This document shows, piece after piece, positions 30,883-42,128 of a stretch of 64,000 nucleotides of DNA. Both the position numbers and the translations under genes were made by a program. The stretch's first letter is position 1. Each line of letters opens with the position of its first letter. This DNA is from Agelas oroides (taxonomy: Eukaryota > Porifera > Demospongiae > Agelasida > Agelasidae). The stretch is taken from NCBI GenBank assembly GCA_949130485.1, contig OX422188.1, forward strand, positions 1,635,722-1,699,721, given 5' to 3'. The notes beneath the pieces were generated by a model. It made no database searches, was not told where the DNA came from, and saw only the letters and a list, made by a program, of their open reading frames with translations.

Positions 30883-32985
30883 CTCGTTCCCAGGCCTTGC
30901 GCGCGTTCGTCGCTTGCAGTCGTCTCGTCCCATGGGGCGGGGCCTACGGCGTAAAGAATGTAATAATTACATCTTACATCCGGGACTCGAGTTTTAGACT
31001 AGTAACCCGACCCTTCGCAAAAAACGGAGGGTCGGGTGCCAGCCCTATACCCCGATTTGTTCCGAACTGTTATGTAATAGTTATGAATACTGGTATCAGA
31101 GAGTCGGTAGACTCTCTATGTAGGGATGGCGCCGACGCGCAATATATGCAATACTTAAGCAAAAGCCGTATAACTTCACCACAAACACGCTAAAAGTTTA
31201 TTTAAGCGCCCAGGCTTCCTCTTTGAGTGCCTTTGTGATCAGCAAGACTCATATAAGTGGCTAAAAGCCAAGCGGAAGACAGCTAGACGTAAAAGTGTGC
31301 TCTAGCAAAAATGCCATTTTTGTTATTCTTTCTTTCTTTCTTTGTTCCGACCATTCCGACCACTTTGTAAATTACGATAACTCGAAAACGGCTCAAGTAC
31401 TCACCTTGATTTTAGCACGAAACGGATGCTCATCACAGCGCGCAGCTTCCCAACTACTAAGCGCGTCTTCATAGCTTCAAATTCACCCTGGTCAACAAAA
31501 GCCATTCACAACACTCTGAGGCTGCTGTCCGTTGCTTAGGACGCCATTTTATAATTTTTGTACGCATGCGCACACGAAGTCTTGTTCCCAGACCAAAGAC
31601 TACGGTCATTGGTCTGGAAGCGAGACTAGTACACAGGCGAAATGGCCAGCGGGCAGTACGCATGGCTAGCACGGACTTTTCCCCCCGCGGCATTGGGCAA
31701 GGCTTATGAACACCACGTAGGTAAGGCGCTACCTACTTGTAGCTACACTAAAAATAGCCTACTCACCGCTTTAGTGAAGCTAGGATGGTCAGTTGTCAGT
31801 ATGATAGTTTTCTGTGCTGCAGCTGGTCAGTCGTCATGACAACTGAATCATGAAATTGGTTTCACAAAGTTTGGTAGGGAGAGCGGTTGGCCCTTTATCA
31901 GGTTCTAGCTGGCTATATTACTCATTATTATTACATGCCTGGAACTACTACTAAACTGTCAACACCGTTTCAAGTTCTGGTGTTGTGGTTACACTTGAAA
32001 TATTCTTCTTAGGCTTAGGTCTAACTGTAACTGAGATTAACATCAAAAAAGTACAGAAACAAGACTTAAAAAACATTAAAAATGTAAAAAGATGTAGGGA
32101 TGGCATGCCAAAAAGTATACAAACAAGGTAGGGATGATAGCATAAAAGCAAAGGTCAACATAAAGGCAATGCCCCATCCCTACATCTTTTTCACACTGCA
32201 GTTATGACAGTGTATTGGAGGTCTCTATAAAATGTACAACAACCTTACTGGCAGTTCTTGAAGGGCATAGCTGTAACCTTGTTCTCAGGCCACTTTCCTC
32301 CTCCCACATGGCCTGGGTTCTGGACTCCAAACCCTTCGAAAGGGCAAGAAGGGTCTGGGGTCCAGATTGCAGTGTAGTCTAGCAGCATGGGGTATGTGGT
32401 GTATGTGTACCTTGTCGGAAGCTATGCATGTAGCGACCAGGTAGCTTTTGATACTGACATGCTATTTGTAGTAACAGTGGAACCCTTGTTGGCATTTAAT
32501 ATTGTATACGGACCGCTTATACAACCTAGACACTGAGCTGAAGTGAGCTGCAGGACTGCATGGTCATATAGTAAGTGCTGTAGTATTTAAAAACTCAAGT
32601 AGTTGGTGCTCATTTAAACTCCACAGATGGTGCAGGTTTAGGTTTCAAGCATGCTGTCTAACTGCAGTGTGAAAAAGATGTAGGGATGGGGCATTGCCTT
32701 TATGTTGACCTTTGCTTATATGCTATCATCCCTACCTTGTTTGTATTCCCTACATCTTTTTACATTTTTAATGTTTTTTTAAGTCTTGTAAGTTATGTAA
32801 TAGTTATGATTGTGATGAAATTTGCGCATAGTGCATGCTCGTGGCGGTTGAAATACTGCGATCTGATTGGACTGCAATATTTTTGCAGCAGAACAAATCC
32901 GGGCTGGCACCCGACGACCCTCGGGTTACACCCGACTAGACTTAGACTGCTGCACGGTATGGTTCGCGCCTGGGAACGAGGCTAG
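30883..32985. mobile_element. Composite element with CTCGTTCCCAGGC ends
   Basis: The left end CTCGTTCCCAGGC near 30883 and the mirrored GCCTGGGAACGAG at about 32970-32982 bracket about 2.1 kb. Subterminal blocks near 30996-31075 and 32880-32945 are also inverted copies of each other (ACCCGAC, GGGTCG and GTGCCAGCCC). A second element, 32060-32790, is nested within. No transposase was found. Confidence 0.55.
32060..32790. mobile_element. Long-TIR MITE nested in the composite element
   Basis: Inverted repeats of about 130-140 bp (32060-32205 and 32660-32790) contain AAGATGTAGGGATGG and CAAAGGTCAACATAAAGGCA. The spacer is about 455 bp. No coding capacity. Confidence 0.75.
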
Positions 32986-33430
32986 GTTTAAACGCAGTTA
33001 GACCGAGTTAACATCCGGGGTCCGCCCCGGGCGAATTTTTTTTTGGACGAGGTTTGAGAACTTAGTCGCAAAACGACGGAAAATTAATGACAGGGTTGTA
33101 CCCATTCTGGTAGCTGTACGTAATTGGAATGACGTAATATGCCTGTCAAGATCCGAGAAAGTCGCTGAGTTTGGCCCGCTGTGTTGTTCCTTGACGTCTG
33201 AAGTTGACAAGACTGTGTCAAAAGTCGTGATTTACCTACACAAAGTGAGAGGTTGAACTTAGAAGCATTTTCTATCGGCAAAGTACCGCTTTTCAAGGCC
33301 TGCTGATAATTTGCTTACTAAATACAGCACTGAAACGTTGGGTCTGTTGCCTTTGGCTTCCATCCTACTATCTGGCATAGCTACCATTGGCATCAATACT
33401 TGATTTTAGCATTGTAATTTTACTCTGCGA

Positions 33431-34023
33431 CAGTGGCGTAGCTACACCCGGGCCCATACGGGCCCAGGCCCTGGTGAATTTCTGAGTGCCCTGGTAAATC
33501 ATGCGAGGTCAACTTACCTGAACCGCAACAGAATAAAGCTGCCAATTAATGCCGCTTAGGCCAGGCAAACTAGATTTGTTGTTTCGCATCAGCCACTTGC
33601 TCGATTTGCGTGCGGGCGGGCGGTCATTATTCATTATTTGTTACTAGCAAATCCACCGCGCTATATACGCCCATTACATTTAAAAGTGGGTGCGTCATTG
33701 CCCGGAGGGCGATAATGACAGTTGAGGCGGCAGGTCTCGAAGGAAGCGGGCGCTGATGCGAAACGGGTTTGCCTGGCCTTATCTACGATTTTAGCTTCTT
33801 TGCCCGTCAACTTCAGCAGCAAATATGAGCGCCGGGTGCGAGCTACGCTGTCTCAGAAGGCCCCAGAATGCACTTCAGAGCACCTAAAATTTCAAAAATT
33901 TTCTGGGGGGGGGGGGGGGGGGGGGGGGGGGGTCTGGGGGCATGCCCCCAGACCCCCCTAGAGTGTGGTGGGCTTATGCCCACCAAGTGCCCAGGTAATT
34001 GCTGAACTCTGGCTACGCCACTG
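33431..34023. mobile_element. hAT-type non-autonomous element
   Basis: The inverted ends CAGTGGCGTAGC are flanked by a perfect 8-bp duplication CTCTGCGA (33423-33430 and 34024-34031), diagnostic of hAT transposition. The interior includes a pure G run at about 33904-33932. Related ends occur at 62463 and 62564. Confidence 0.9.
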
Positions 34024-34031
34024 CTCTGCGA

Positions 34032-34950
34032 TCTGAACTCTTGGAATCAACTGTTTTCTAAGCATCAATAATCACACGTTACGATAAACAAAAGGCCGGA
34101 CTAAATCATTCAAGTCATCACAGTGTGTAAGAGAGGAACCAGAAGTATCACAATCTTCTACAGCAAGTGTTTGTTTTGATCAGCAGAATGATGACGGAAA
34201 ATGTCTCTAACCTCTCACTTCATAAGGTAAAGCAGGATATTCTGTATTTCATGCAAGGGAAATTCTGATACCAGAGAATAGATCAAATGCTTCTGTGAAT
34301 CAAGCAGGCCTGCTGACACTTATCAACAATGTTTTTCCCTTGCTAAACACAGTATCGTGGAGACATTAGCTTGATTGTTGGAATGACACTGCGATTGGAA
34401 TAGCCCTGCTTTACCTTAATCATGCTTGTGATTATCCTGACGTTTTTGCCAAGTTGAGGGCATCATCACATAGATTTTGTTTGACAATGACAATGTTATG
34501 AGTCAATGTGTGTACAGAAAAACTATGAAAAACTTTGCTGTCATACACTGGACACACAGGATATGAAACAACTAGTCTTGCTGGGCACACCTATATAATA
34601 GTTACTGATTTCTGTGCAGTTAGGGGGTTTGCTATACATCTCCAATAGCATTTCAAGTCACTCCACTCACACAATGGGGACAGCCAGTGACACTATGAAG
34701 TACTGGGGGGACAAAAGTCGATGGATAAGGTGTTGTCTTTGCGTCCGTGATCCAGCACTTGTCTCCAGAGCAAGTTTTCACCCAACTTATGTCTGGAAAC
34801 ACTCAAGCTCTAGAAGATGCTATTATCACTTTTATTGATATAACTAATGAACTTGAGGTTTGAAGGTGGTCTCATCTGATAGTTTAATGACTTACAAGTT
34901 AACATTTTTGGTCAAGCTTTAAACGCCCTATACAATATGGCGAGCGTCTT
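34032..34950. other. Insertion-filled gap of copy B, nothing recognised
   Basis: About 900 bp not matching copy A and without gene or transposon ends that I can identify. Confidence 0.4.
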
Positions 34951-35082
34951 CTGGTTGTGAATTTAGTGACCCTTTGGTTTAGCCTGTTTTTGCAAACGCG
35001 TAGAAACGGAATCATTCGACTCGTCAGCGCTGGCCACCGCCTGTCGCTCACGGTACGAGCTCATGCCGGTTTATCCCCTACC

Positions 35083-35148
35083 ACGTTCCCAGGCCCCGCC
35101 CAGCTTTCCGTTCGTTCGTGCGCGGGGAGAGCCTGGGAACGAGGCTAG
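35083..35148. mobile_element. Short foldback, CTCGTTCCCAGG-end family
   Basis: The left CACGTTCCCAGGC and the mirrored GCCTGGGAACGAGG enclose a GC-rich interior that is itself partly palindromic (CCCCGC with GCGGGG). It interrupts copy B relative to copy A. Confidence 0.55.
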
Positions 35149-35692
35149 GCCTGTCCTAGGATTAGTACCAACACATGCGTGACTGGTTTCCGTAATACAT
35201 GAATAACCAGCGAGCTGCTGTTCTTCCGGAAATTAAAGTCACAGCAGTCACCGTGATTGTCGACCTCGAGCGTAGATATTATCTATGGTACCATCCTTCA
35301 TCGCAAAGAGGGCCGGTGTCAAGTGAAAATGGGGACCCTTCATATCATATGATATTAGGGACCCTTCCATGAAATTGGAGACCCCCATGGAATTTTTTTT
35401 GGTGTTGCTAAATTTTACCATCACCATGCAATAAACACTGTTGGACACTTCAATTTCAGTTAACTTACATGTTGGAAGAGCAGAATACAATGTACAATTG
35501 TTATTCCACATTATGTTTCCACAATCCTATCAGGTCTGTCTGAACATAATTAATGACATAATACTGATAACCTTGAATTGTCCTTGGAGTAAACCTATAA
35601 CATTATGCACCATATCAACACTGTATGTAACTAGTAACTATTTAATTTTGTCTCTCTGTTCATCCCAATTGAGTCAAGCCTAGAGAATTCAC

Positions 35693-35807
35693 TGGATCTG
35701 AAATGGAACCTCCAGAGAGATTTTCCTCCTACAGTCATCACTGTTGGGTCTGATCCACAGCACATATTTGCCAACAGCAAGCCGAGTGAGCTCAAAGGGA
35801 GACAAAC
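35693..35807 (-). CDS. Gene 2 exon 31: second cysteine module, C-terminal half
   Basis: A 115-nt exon, phase 1 in, phase 2 out, with acceptor CTGTAG and donor CA|GTGAAT. It encodes a stretch containing SPFELTRLAVGKYVLW and SDDCRRK. A shared cysteine codon spans the intron from exon 30 (FECSLSGG, SSC). The pairing matches a short beta-sandwich module common in sponge and bacterial surface proteins (FxCxLDG, then C-SP, then a GxHxxxV-like strand). Downstream exons and the stop were not found; a transmembrane segment, expected for an integrin-like protein, was not seen. Confidence 0.65.
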
Positions 35808-35971
35808 CTACAGATTAATAAATCAAGTCACATAACTACATTACGTTGTCCCCATGCAGTGTTGTTTTAGTTACAGCAATAAAGTTATTAACTGCCTATA
35901 TTGTCCAATGTGCTACAGTTCAGCTAATGCATGAGTAAGGTAAAGACTTGGAGACTTGTGCCCATATCATT

Positions 35972-36517
35972 TACCGTATAGTGGGAAATTTTCGCGATTT
36001 TCGTGATCAAACACCAGCTCGCGAAAATTAGTTCCCAAGAAAATTTCTTCCTCCAAAGCTTTTTCTTGCTGACGACCAGGGAGTTGAGGAAACCAAGTAC
36101 AATGTCTTCGAGCCGCGGATCCAGTAACTCGACAGAAAATTGACTTATTTGGTCGTAGAAGCATCGAGCAAACTGCGGAGATTTTTCGCGACCTATACAA
36201 TCAACTCGCCTGTCGTCACCGCAACTGCGACTGGATCCTCCGAGTTAGCTCGCTCGCTCCCTTTGGCATGGTAATTCTTCGCCAACAGCGACCTACACGC
36301 CTTGATAAACTTGGTAATAACCTCTTACTATCGTCTCGACGTTGAAATACACGCTGAGTGTCCTAAAGGGTCACCGTTTTAATGCGGGAAATTGTAGGGG
36401 GTGTGGTCAGACGTCATGACCGTGTCGCGAAATTAAAAATCGCGAATTTTTTTTCGCTGCGTGTTTGTTGGTGATTCACGAAAATTTATGCTCGTGAAAA
36501 TTTCCAGCTAGACGGTA
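35972..36517. mobile_element. MITE with TACCGTATAGTGGG-type ends
   Basis: The left end TACCGTATAGTGGGAAATTT and the reversed right end ATACCGTCTAGCTGGAAATT are imperfect inverted repeats, and the flanks inside are rich in CGCGAAAATT motifs. No coding capacity. A relative lies at 57949-58454. Confidence 0.65.
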
Positions 36518-36618
36518 TTACAGAGAAAGAGTTCTCCTTTGTGCAGTGCTACAGCAGTACTGGTAATATTAAGTTCCCAGGCTCCACCAGTTCTTCGTTG
36601 CCTGTACATAGTCCACAC

Positions 36619-36723
36619 TTAGCCTCCTTTTCAGGCCACTCCCAGATTTCATCTTTCAGCTGTGGAGGAAAACTCTCCATGGCTGCAAGATACAATCTGG
36701 GAGTGGCCTGGGAACAAGGTTAG
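36619..36723. mobile_element. Short foldback, CTCGTTCCCAGG-end family
   Basis: Arms run from TTAGCCTCCTTTTCAGGCC on the left to the mirrored GGCCTGGGAACAAGGTTAG on the right, continuing through ACTCCCAGATT. Length is about 105 bp. Confidence 0.65.
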
Positions 36724-36896
36724 ACTATACTGAGGAATTGCTGAACAGGAGTCTGCATGGAAAAAAAGGATACTATTATTTAGCTACAAAACCTACACTT
36801 GAGTAGCAAGTGTCATTCGTGAGTATTTAAGGAAGAGAGAGACCATCCAATCCTTATGAGCTGTTATTAACTACATTAACGGTAATGGTGACTTAC

Positions 36897-37327
36897 AGGA
36901 TGACCTAGTGCCACCACTGAGAGAACACTCAAAGTTCTGTACTCTGTTGTCAGCACTGGGACCTGTCCCCTGCCACTCCACTCTAGCTGAGCTCCCACTG
37001 ACAACAACACCATCATTGATCAAATGGGCCCAGCAGTCAGTAATAGTATCTGAATTGAAAGTCCCGTAACAGTGCATAGAGTTGTCAAGCTAATTAATAT
37101 ATACACGATAGGACAATCCACGATCCACTTATATACCATTCTACCCTCACCTGATCTGACCTGCCTGGAAATAGAGGCAGACTGGCCAAGTATTGATATG
37201 GCTGTAATTGTGACATTATATGGGCGTCGCTTGTTTGGAGGCAGACCAGTAAAAACTGCAGTACCAGATGTACCTGTGAAATGTATAGCGTTACGATGGC
37301 TATTCAACTGGATAAAAGTGCTCATGA
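36897..37327 (-). CDS. Gene 2 exons 29-30: cysteine modules
   Basis: Exon 29 (37151-37327, 177 nt) and exon 30 (36897-37049, 153 nt) are both phase 1 to 1. Exon 29 finishes the first module (AVFTGLPPNKRRPYNVTI). Exon 30 starts the second (ARVEWQGTG, FECSLSGG, ending SSC at the splice). Each module is split across two exons at a cysteine codon, the same exon-pair design as the Calx-beta domains. I cannot name the domain with certainty; it resembles Ig-like surface modules. Confidence 0.65.
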
Positions 37328-37364
37328 CTACAAGAGTTTTGTGCAGTTGGCTATAGCTATATAG

Positions 37365-37487
37365 CCTTGTTCCTGCAAGGCCTTCCCAGCTCCAGTTTTT
37401 GATTGCTTGCAGTATGAAAAAACTGCGAACAAAATAGCAATTAAGAGATCAAAAACTGGATGTGGGGAAGCCTGGGAATGAGGCTAA
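37365..37487. mobile_element. Short foldback, CTCGTTCCCAGG-end family
   Basis: The inverted arms contain AAGGCCTTCCC and CCAGTTTTTGAT with the mirrored copies near 37460-37480. It lies in the intron between exons 28 and 29. Confidence 0.65.
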
Positions 37488-37520
37488 TAGCAATACTCGT
37501 GCTTGTGACTTTTTACTTAC

Positions 37521-37646
37521 AGTTTTGTTTCGGTCTTGGTGGGACCCGGCATGTGGCAGATGCTAGAGGCATGTTACCTCTGAAGAAGACTGTGATTTGG
37601 TTCCCTTCCACAGCAGGTGTGTCATTGATAAATGTGATGGAAAACT
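37521..37646 (-). CDS. Gene 2 exon 28: first cysteine module, N-terminal half
   Basis: A 126-nt exon, phase 1 to 1, acceptor TTGCAG, donor ACT|GTAAGT. It encodes a strand-rich stretch (FSITFINDTPAVEGNQITVFF) with one cysteine (ATCRVPP). It follows the last Calx-beta half-domain. Confidence 0.65.
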
Positions 37647-37711
37647 CTGCAATAGAAAGAACATAGTGTGTAGCCATACAAACCCTGATTGGTGTTTGTC
37701 TACTTATCTAC

Positions 37712-37921
37712 CTTCATTGTCCACTATCACAACTGTAGTAGTGCCCCCTCCAGGAGGGATGGCAACAGCCACATCTGGTAGGAACAGCGTGAGTGTAAAT
37801 TCCTCAGTCAGTTCTGGGTTGCCATCTTCCATAATGTCCACCAGCATGCACTGTGTTGATCGTGAACTGCTGCCTACTGGGAGAGTTAGGAGCTGCAAAA
37901 CTGCTCCAAAATCCTGGCCAG
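37712..37921 (-). CDS. Gene 2 exon 27: Calx-beta 6, second half
   Basis: A 210-nt exon, phase 1 to 1. It contains AGQDFGAVLQLLTLPVGSSS, then CMLVDIMEDGNPELTEEFTLTL and the terminal VVIVDNEG. The D-x-x-x-E-x-x-E-x-F core and closing DNEG are the Calx-beta calcium-binding signature, as in the sodium-calcium exchanger, Frem and VLGR1 families. Confidence 0.85.
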
Positions 37922-38612
37922 CTGCAATGGAAATGAGTTGTATTTAAGTAGCCTGGCTTGCTGTTATCTGACAGGATCAGAGGACTGCTCACTGTGGTCT
38001 CAGAAGTAAGTACATGTAATGCAATGATGGCTAGCAGACACAACAACATGAGCCAGAAGGATGAATGTGCGACCATCAACGGCAGGCTGCTCGCAGACCG
38101 TATAAATTATACACACCGGGCTGAGATCACTTCAGGTAAGGGTTGTGCATAAGTGGCACTCATAAATGCCAGAGATGCAGCTCATGATTTCAGCGTGAAG
38201 CTTAGTCTATCCATGTGTAGCCATAGTAGCTGCCTTGGCTGGAGAAATTCACTGCATGCAATTTGTGACACCTACCTTTGGTGAGGCCTTAGCTAGCTAT
38301 TATATGCATTATCAAGTTTGGCTTATAACCACAAACAGTAGACAGTGACAATCCTGCTGTGTGCCATGACAAAATAGAACATCAGCCGTGTGCTGCTTGC
38401 TCAGGCTCGCCCCACGATGATGAATCGTCTGACTAGTAGTTACAATATTGAGTGGTGGACACACAAAAGGGTCCAAACAGGCAAAATACTTCAGGTGATC
38501 AGACAAGAAAGCAGTTCTCTTGCCTGATGAAGGTAATTCACTACAGTAACTTCTGTAAACATCCAGAAAAAACTTAGGAAGGGTGTAGATTTAACTCTGT
38601 ATATTTAGTTAC

Positions 38613-38756
38613 CTGTAGCAGTTTCATCACTGCTTGTGACCCTTATCTGGACTGGTCGTGCTAGCTCTGCCCGGCCCGAGAGTTCCACACACACCTGGAC
38701 CTGGCTGGTACCCTCAACAACAGTGTAGGAAGAAGCAGTAAACCTGACCATCACCA
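38613..38756 (-). CDS. Gene 2 exon 26: Calx-beta 6, first half
   Basis: A 144-nt exon, phase 1 to 1, acceptor TTTCAG, donor ACAG|GTAACT. It encodes VRFTASSYTVVEGTSQVQVCVEL and ends DETATG, the usual first half of a Calx-beta fold. Confidence 0.85.
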
Positions 38757-39120
38757 CTGAAAGTGATTTCATGAAATGATGGGTGGAGTGCGAGATAGAC
38801 AGAAGAACATCAATCATTATGGATGCCATCCTCTTGTGCTATCAACTGAAAGGTTACAAACTAACCCTGTAAATGATCAAGTACTGGAATTGCATACGAA
38901 TTGCAATAAAAGTGTGCATATACCCTACTACTCTCAGTTATGGGATGTGGGTAAATTGGGTCACACAACTCTACTTTCAGCTGGTAACTGCTATTGCAAC
39001 TCTCTAGCATGCATCACCATAGAATGAACTTAAGTATTGCATACTGCAGTATGTGGTTATCACATGAGTGATGATCTGCAATTGCTTTGGATGCTCAGCT
39101 GAAGCAGGCCTGGTTCTTAC

Positions 39121-39319
39121 CTTCATTGTCCACAATTAGCACATTAGCAAAGCTCCTGTTGGCTACCACAGTTGCAGCAGAGCTGAGAGAAAAGGCACTG
39201 ACAGAGAATGACTCTGTTTCCTCAAGCAGGTCATCATCCACAACAGGAATAGACACACACTCCTGTGTGTCTCCAAGGTCAAAGGTCAAAGGTCAAGGTG
39301 GACATGAACGGCAAAACAT
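39121..39319 (-). CDS. Gene 2 exon 25: Calx-beta 5, second half, with 7-bp duplication
   Basis: A Calx-beta second half (FDLGDTQECVSIPVVDDD, LLEETESFSVSAF, LIVDNEG). The exon is 199 nt; without one copy of a tandem 7-mer (CTTTGAC on the minus strand, about 39276-39296) it would be 192 nt and keep phase 1 to 1. With three copies the frame is broken. The extra unit could be a real mutation or an assembly error in a short repeat. Confidence 0.75.
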
Positions 39320-39398
39320 CTGAGGGAATGACTGTAGTCAAGAGATACAACACTCAGAGGAAGTATACGATGTGGTCACAGCTGGTAATGATTCTTAC

Positions 39399-39533
39399 CC
39401 TGGACTGATCTGATACCATTTCCTATGCTGATGCTTTGTGTAATGTTGCCCTGCAAAACCTCAACACATATCTCTACTCCTTCACCCTCCACTGTACTGT
39501 ACAGCTGACGTTCAAGACCAAACTGTACTGCGG
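39399..39533 (-). CDS. Gene 2 exon 24: Calx-beta 5, first half
   Basis: A 135-nt exon, phase 1 to 1, acceptor TTGTAG, donor CAGG|GTAAGA. It encodes VQFGLERQLYSTVEGEGVEICVEVLQG. It is the first exon 3' of the BEL/Pao element and joins exon 23 across that insertion in phase. Confidence 0.8.
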
Positions 39534-39883
39534 CTACAAACGTGGAATACCACAAGGATAAATCAAAGTACCAAAATGTACTGTGGTAATGCTCACTTCA
39601 GGGTGTCATGATAGCAAGCTCAAAAAAAAAAAAAACCTAAGACTTAATTTCTTGATTGTGATGTTGTATACTATAATATCGTGGCCATAAATTACTACTA
39701 GAATGGACGTCAGAAAAATTAATTCATAAGCCCACTACAGTCAATGCATCACAAGGCATTACTATGTACTCAAGTTGGTCAGGAATACACTTGCAATATT
39801 TAGTTCACTTTTGGAAGATATATTACACATCAACAAAAGTTGCTTACAACATCCAGTCTCATCACTGCCGTCAGTGCAGTCTT

Positions 39884-40075
39884 TGTTTGGGATTCTCAGC
39901 TGGATCAGTAAGTAGTAAATTTGCTATTAGCTACTGAGAATTATGCTGCTATACACTTTCTCTCAAAGGAACATGTGGCAGACTGAATCGCATGACATGC
40001 ACGTGACACAATAATTGCACAGATATGGATGCTGATAACAATGATAATAATAATAAGTTGCATAGGTCCAATACA
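39884..40075 (-). repeat. BEL/Pao 3' LTR
   Basis: 192 bp, TGTTT to ATACA on the plus strand. It matches the right LTR except for a 7-bp gap near the start, a shorter middle and the missing palindrome. Confidence 0.88.
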
Positions 40076-40350
40076 GTCCCCCTGTTGAACAGGGTACTGT
40101 TCAACACTAACGCACAGTTTCAGTTAATCATCTAGTTCATCTTCCATCATCACTCCGAGAATTCGGTCCCGCGCACGTGCAGCGGATTTCCGAGTGGATC
40201 GAGGCCGAATGGGATCTGAACTCTCTGCTACAGGTGTACTGCGAGATTCTTCAACTCTAACTTCCTCACAAGTAGATCTGGATCGGACCTCCAGAGGATA
40301 AATGTGTTGAATCGGTCTCCGAATGATCTTGACTTGTCCTCCCTTGGATA

Positions 40351-42128
40351 CTACTTCACACGTACTCCATGAATATTGCCATCAGCACCTGGGATAAGCT
40401 CCTCAATTCTACCCAGTCTCCACAGACCTCGCGGGTGGCCTTCATCGTACACCGTCACGACTTCACCTGTCCGCAGAGAACTTGAGCTCTCTTCTTGTTG
40501 GCCGGTACGATGAAATTCCCTAAGCTCCAGCAGGTATTCCCGCTTCCAACGTTTCCAAAAATTCGTCAAGGTCTTGACTAGATGAGCTGCCTTTCCTGTG
40601 AGGTTCCCAGGAGTATACTCATCATCCGCATCTTGAGAGACGGTGTCATCAGGTAAGGTCAGAATCCTATATCCGACCAAGAGATGGGACGGGGTTAAGG
40701 GCTCTGTGATGTCATCAGAGTACACATAGGTGAGGGGTCTTGAGTTCAGGAGACCTTCCACCTCAGTCACCAGGGTCAGTAACTCATCAAAAGTCAGACA
40801 GTTCTTGCCAATAGCCTTTCTCAGGCATTGTTTTGATGACTTGATCATACGCTTGAAAACACCTCCTTGCCACGGAGCCTTCTCCAGATTGAATTGCCAC
40901 TCTACATGCATGAATGTCACTCAAAAACTTCTTCACCTCTGGGCTCTCAAGAGTATTGGTTATTGAGACTGCAACAGACTTAAACATCTTGGCATTATCC
41001 GAGATCATCCTGGCAGGAGTCCCTCATCTAGCAACAAAACGTCTGAAGCTTCTCAGAAAGGTTTCAGCTGTCATATCCCGGACTAAATCAAGATGGACTG
41101 CTCGTGTCGAGTAACGTGTACAAAACCATCCATGTCTTGGCTGTCCTTGACTGGTCAGATGTCCTGACATACAGAGGTCCAGCAAAATCAACTCCGGTAG
41201 TTTGGAAAGGTCTTGATTCCTAGACATGAAACTCAGGTAGAGGTGGGGCTGATACACCCTTACAGGGTGCTCCCTCAAACCTTCGACAGACAACACAGCC
41301 ACGAAGTATCTTCTTCGCAATCTGTCTTCCCCGTATGACCCAGTAGGTGGATCGCAACTCTGAAAGTGTCTCCCTCACGCCATTGTGTAAAACACGCTTG
41401 TGAGCATCCAAGATCAGGAGCGATGTCAGGCAATGTTCCTTGCTCAACAGTATCAGGTTCTGAGCTGAAGGGGGCAATGAGGAGTGAGACATTCTGCCTC
41501 CACATCTCCACAAGCCTTGTTCGTCTTGAAAAAGGCCAAACTGGCGCTTCCAGGTGGGAAAGTCCCTGTCCTCAGTCATATGAGTTTGCATATCCCGAAT
41601 CCATCTCAACCTTGCTTGGTTGATCTCTTCTGTTGAGACTTCTGGGTTTGTTGGATCACTCGAGTGGGACGATTTCTGAAGCCGTGCTGTGAATCTGAAT
41701 ACCAAGGCTGTGACTCTGAAGAGACGACTAGAGGAGCTGTAATGCTCTGGACAAATAACTTGGCTTATGCTCTCAGATGGTTTGGTAGTTCCCGCTGCAA
41801 CTAGTGAACATGTGAGGTCCTTGCGCTTCATTTCACTTAGGCACTCTTCTGGAATTCCAATCTCAGACACATCTCGTAACGTCACTTCTTCAGTCCGGTG
41901 CCAGAGCCAGTCAGGGCCAGATAACCAAATTGAGGGTTCAGATAGGGCAGATGCATTCATTCCCCTAGAGGGGATGTCGGCCGGGTTCTCCTTCCCGGGG
42001 CAGTGTCTCCAAAACTCCAGAGGAACTAGGTTCCTGATGGCAGTGACACGGTTCTCCACAAACTGTATCCATTCATGATGGACTCCCTGGATCCAGTACA
42101 GAGATGCCTTTGAATCCGTGAAGCACAC
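40351..42128 (-). pseudogene. BEL/Pao integrase, frameshifted
   Basis: Fragments at 41220-42128, 41024-41320, 40787-41008 and 40351-40920 cover the zinc-binding region (HNGVRET, CVVCRRF), the DDE core and the C-terminal domain (LLNSRPLTY, LTPSHLLVG, RGLWRLGRIEEL), typical of Pao integrases. At least two frameshifts occur near 41280 and 40910-41030. Confidence 0.88.

Larger units (their letters stand above)
29350..35810. repeat. Segmental duplication, copy B
   Basis: Counterpart of 1-4380 in the same orientation. The matching blocks are 29350-30240, the CA tract and 30670-30830, then 34960-35300 and 35480-35810. The gap 30880-34950 is filled by transposons absent from copy A. The site of the 308-822 MITE is empty here (near 29685). 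Confidence 0.75.

Noticed and set aside
39271..39298. AGGTCA triple as a working nuclear-receptor site
   Set aside because: It lies inside a coding exon and is better explained by duplication of a 7-mer. It is kept only as a remark in the findings.
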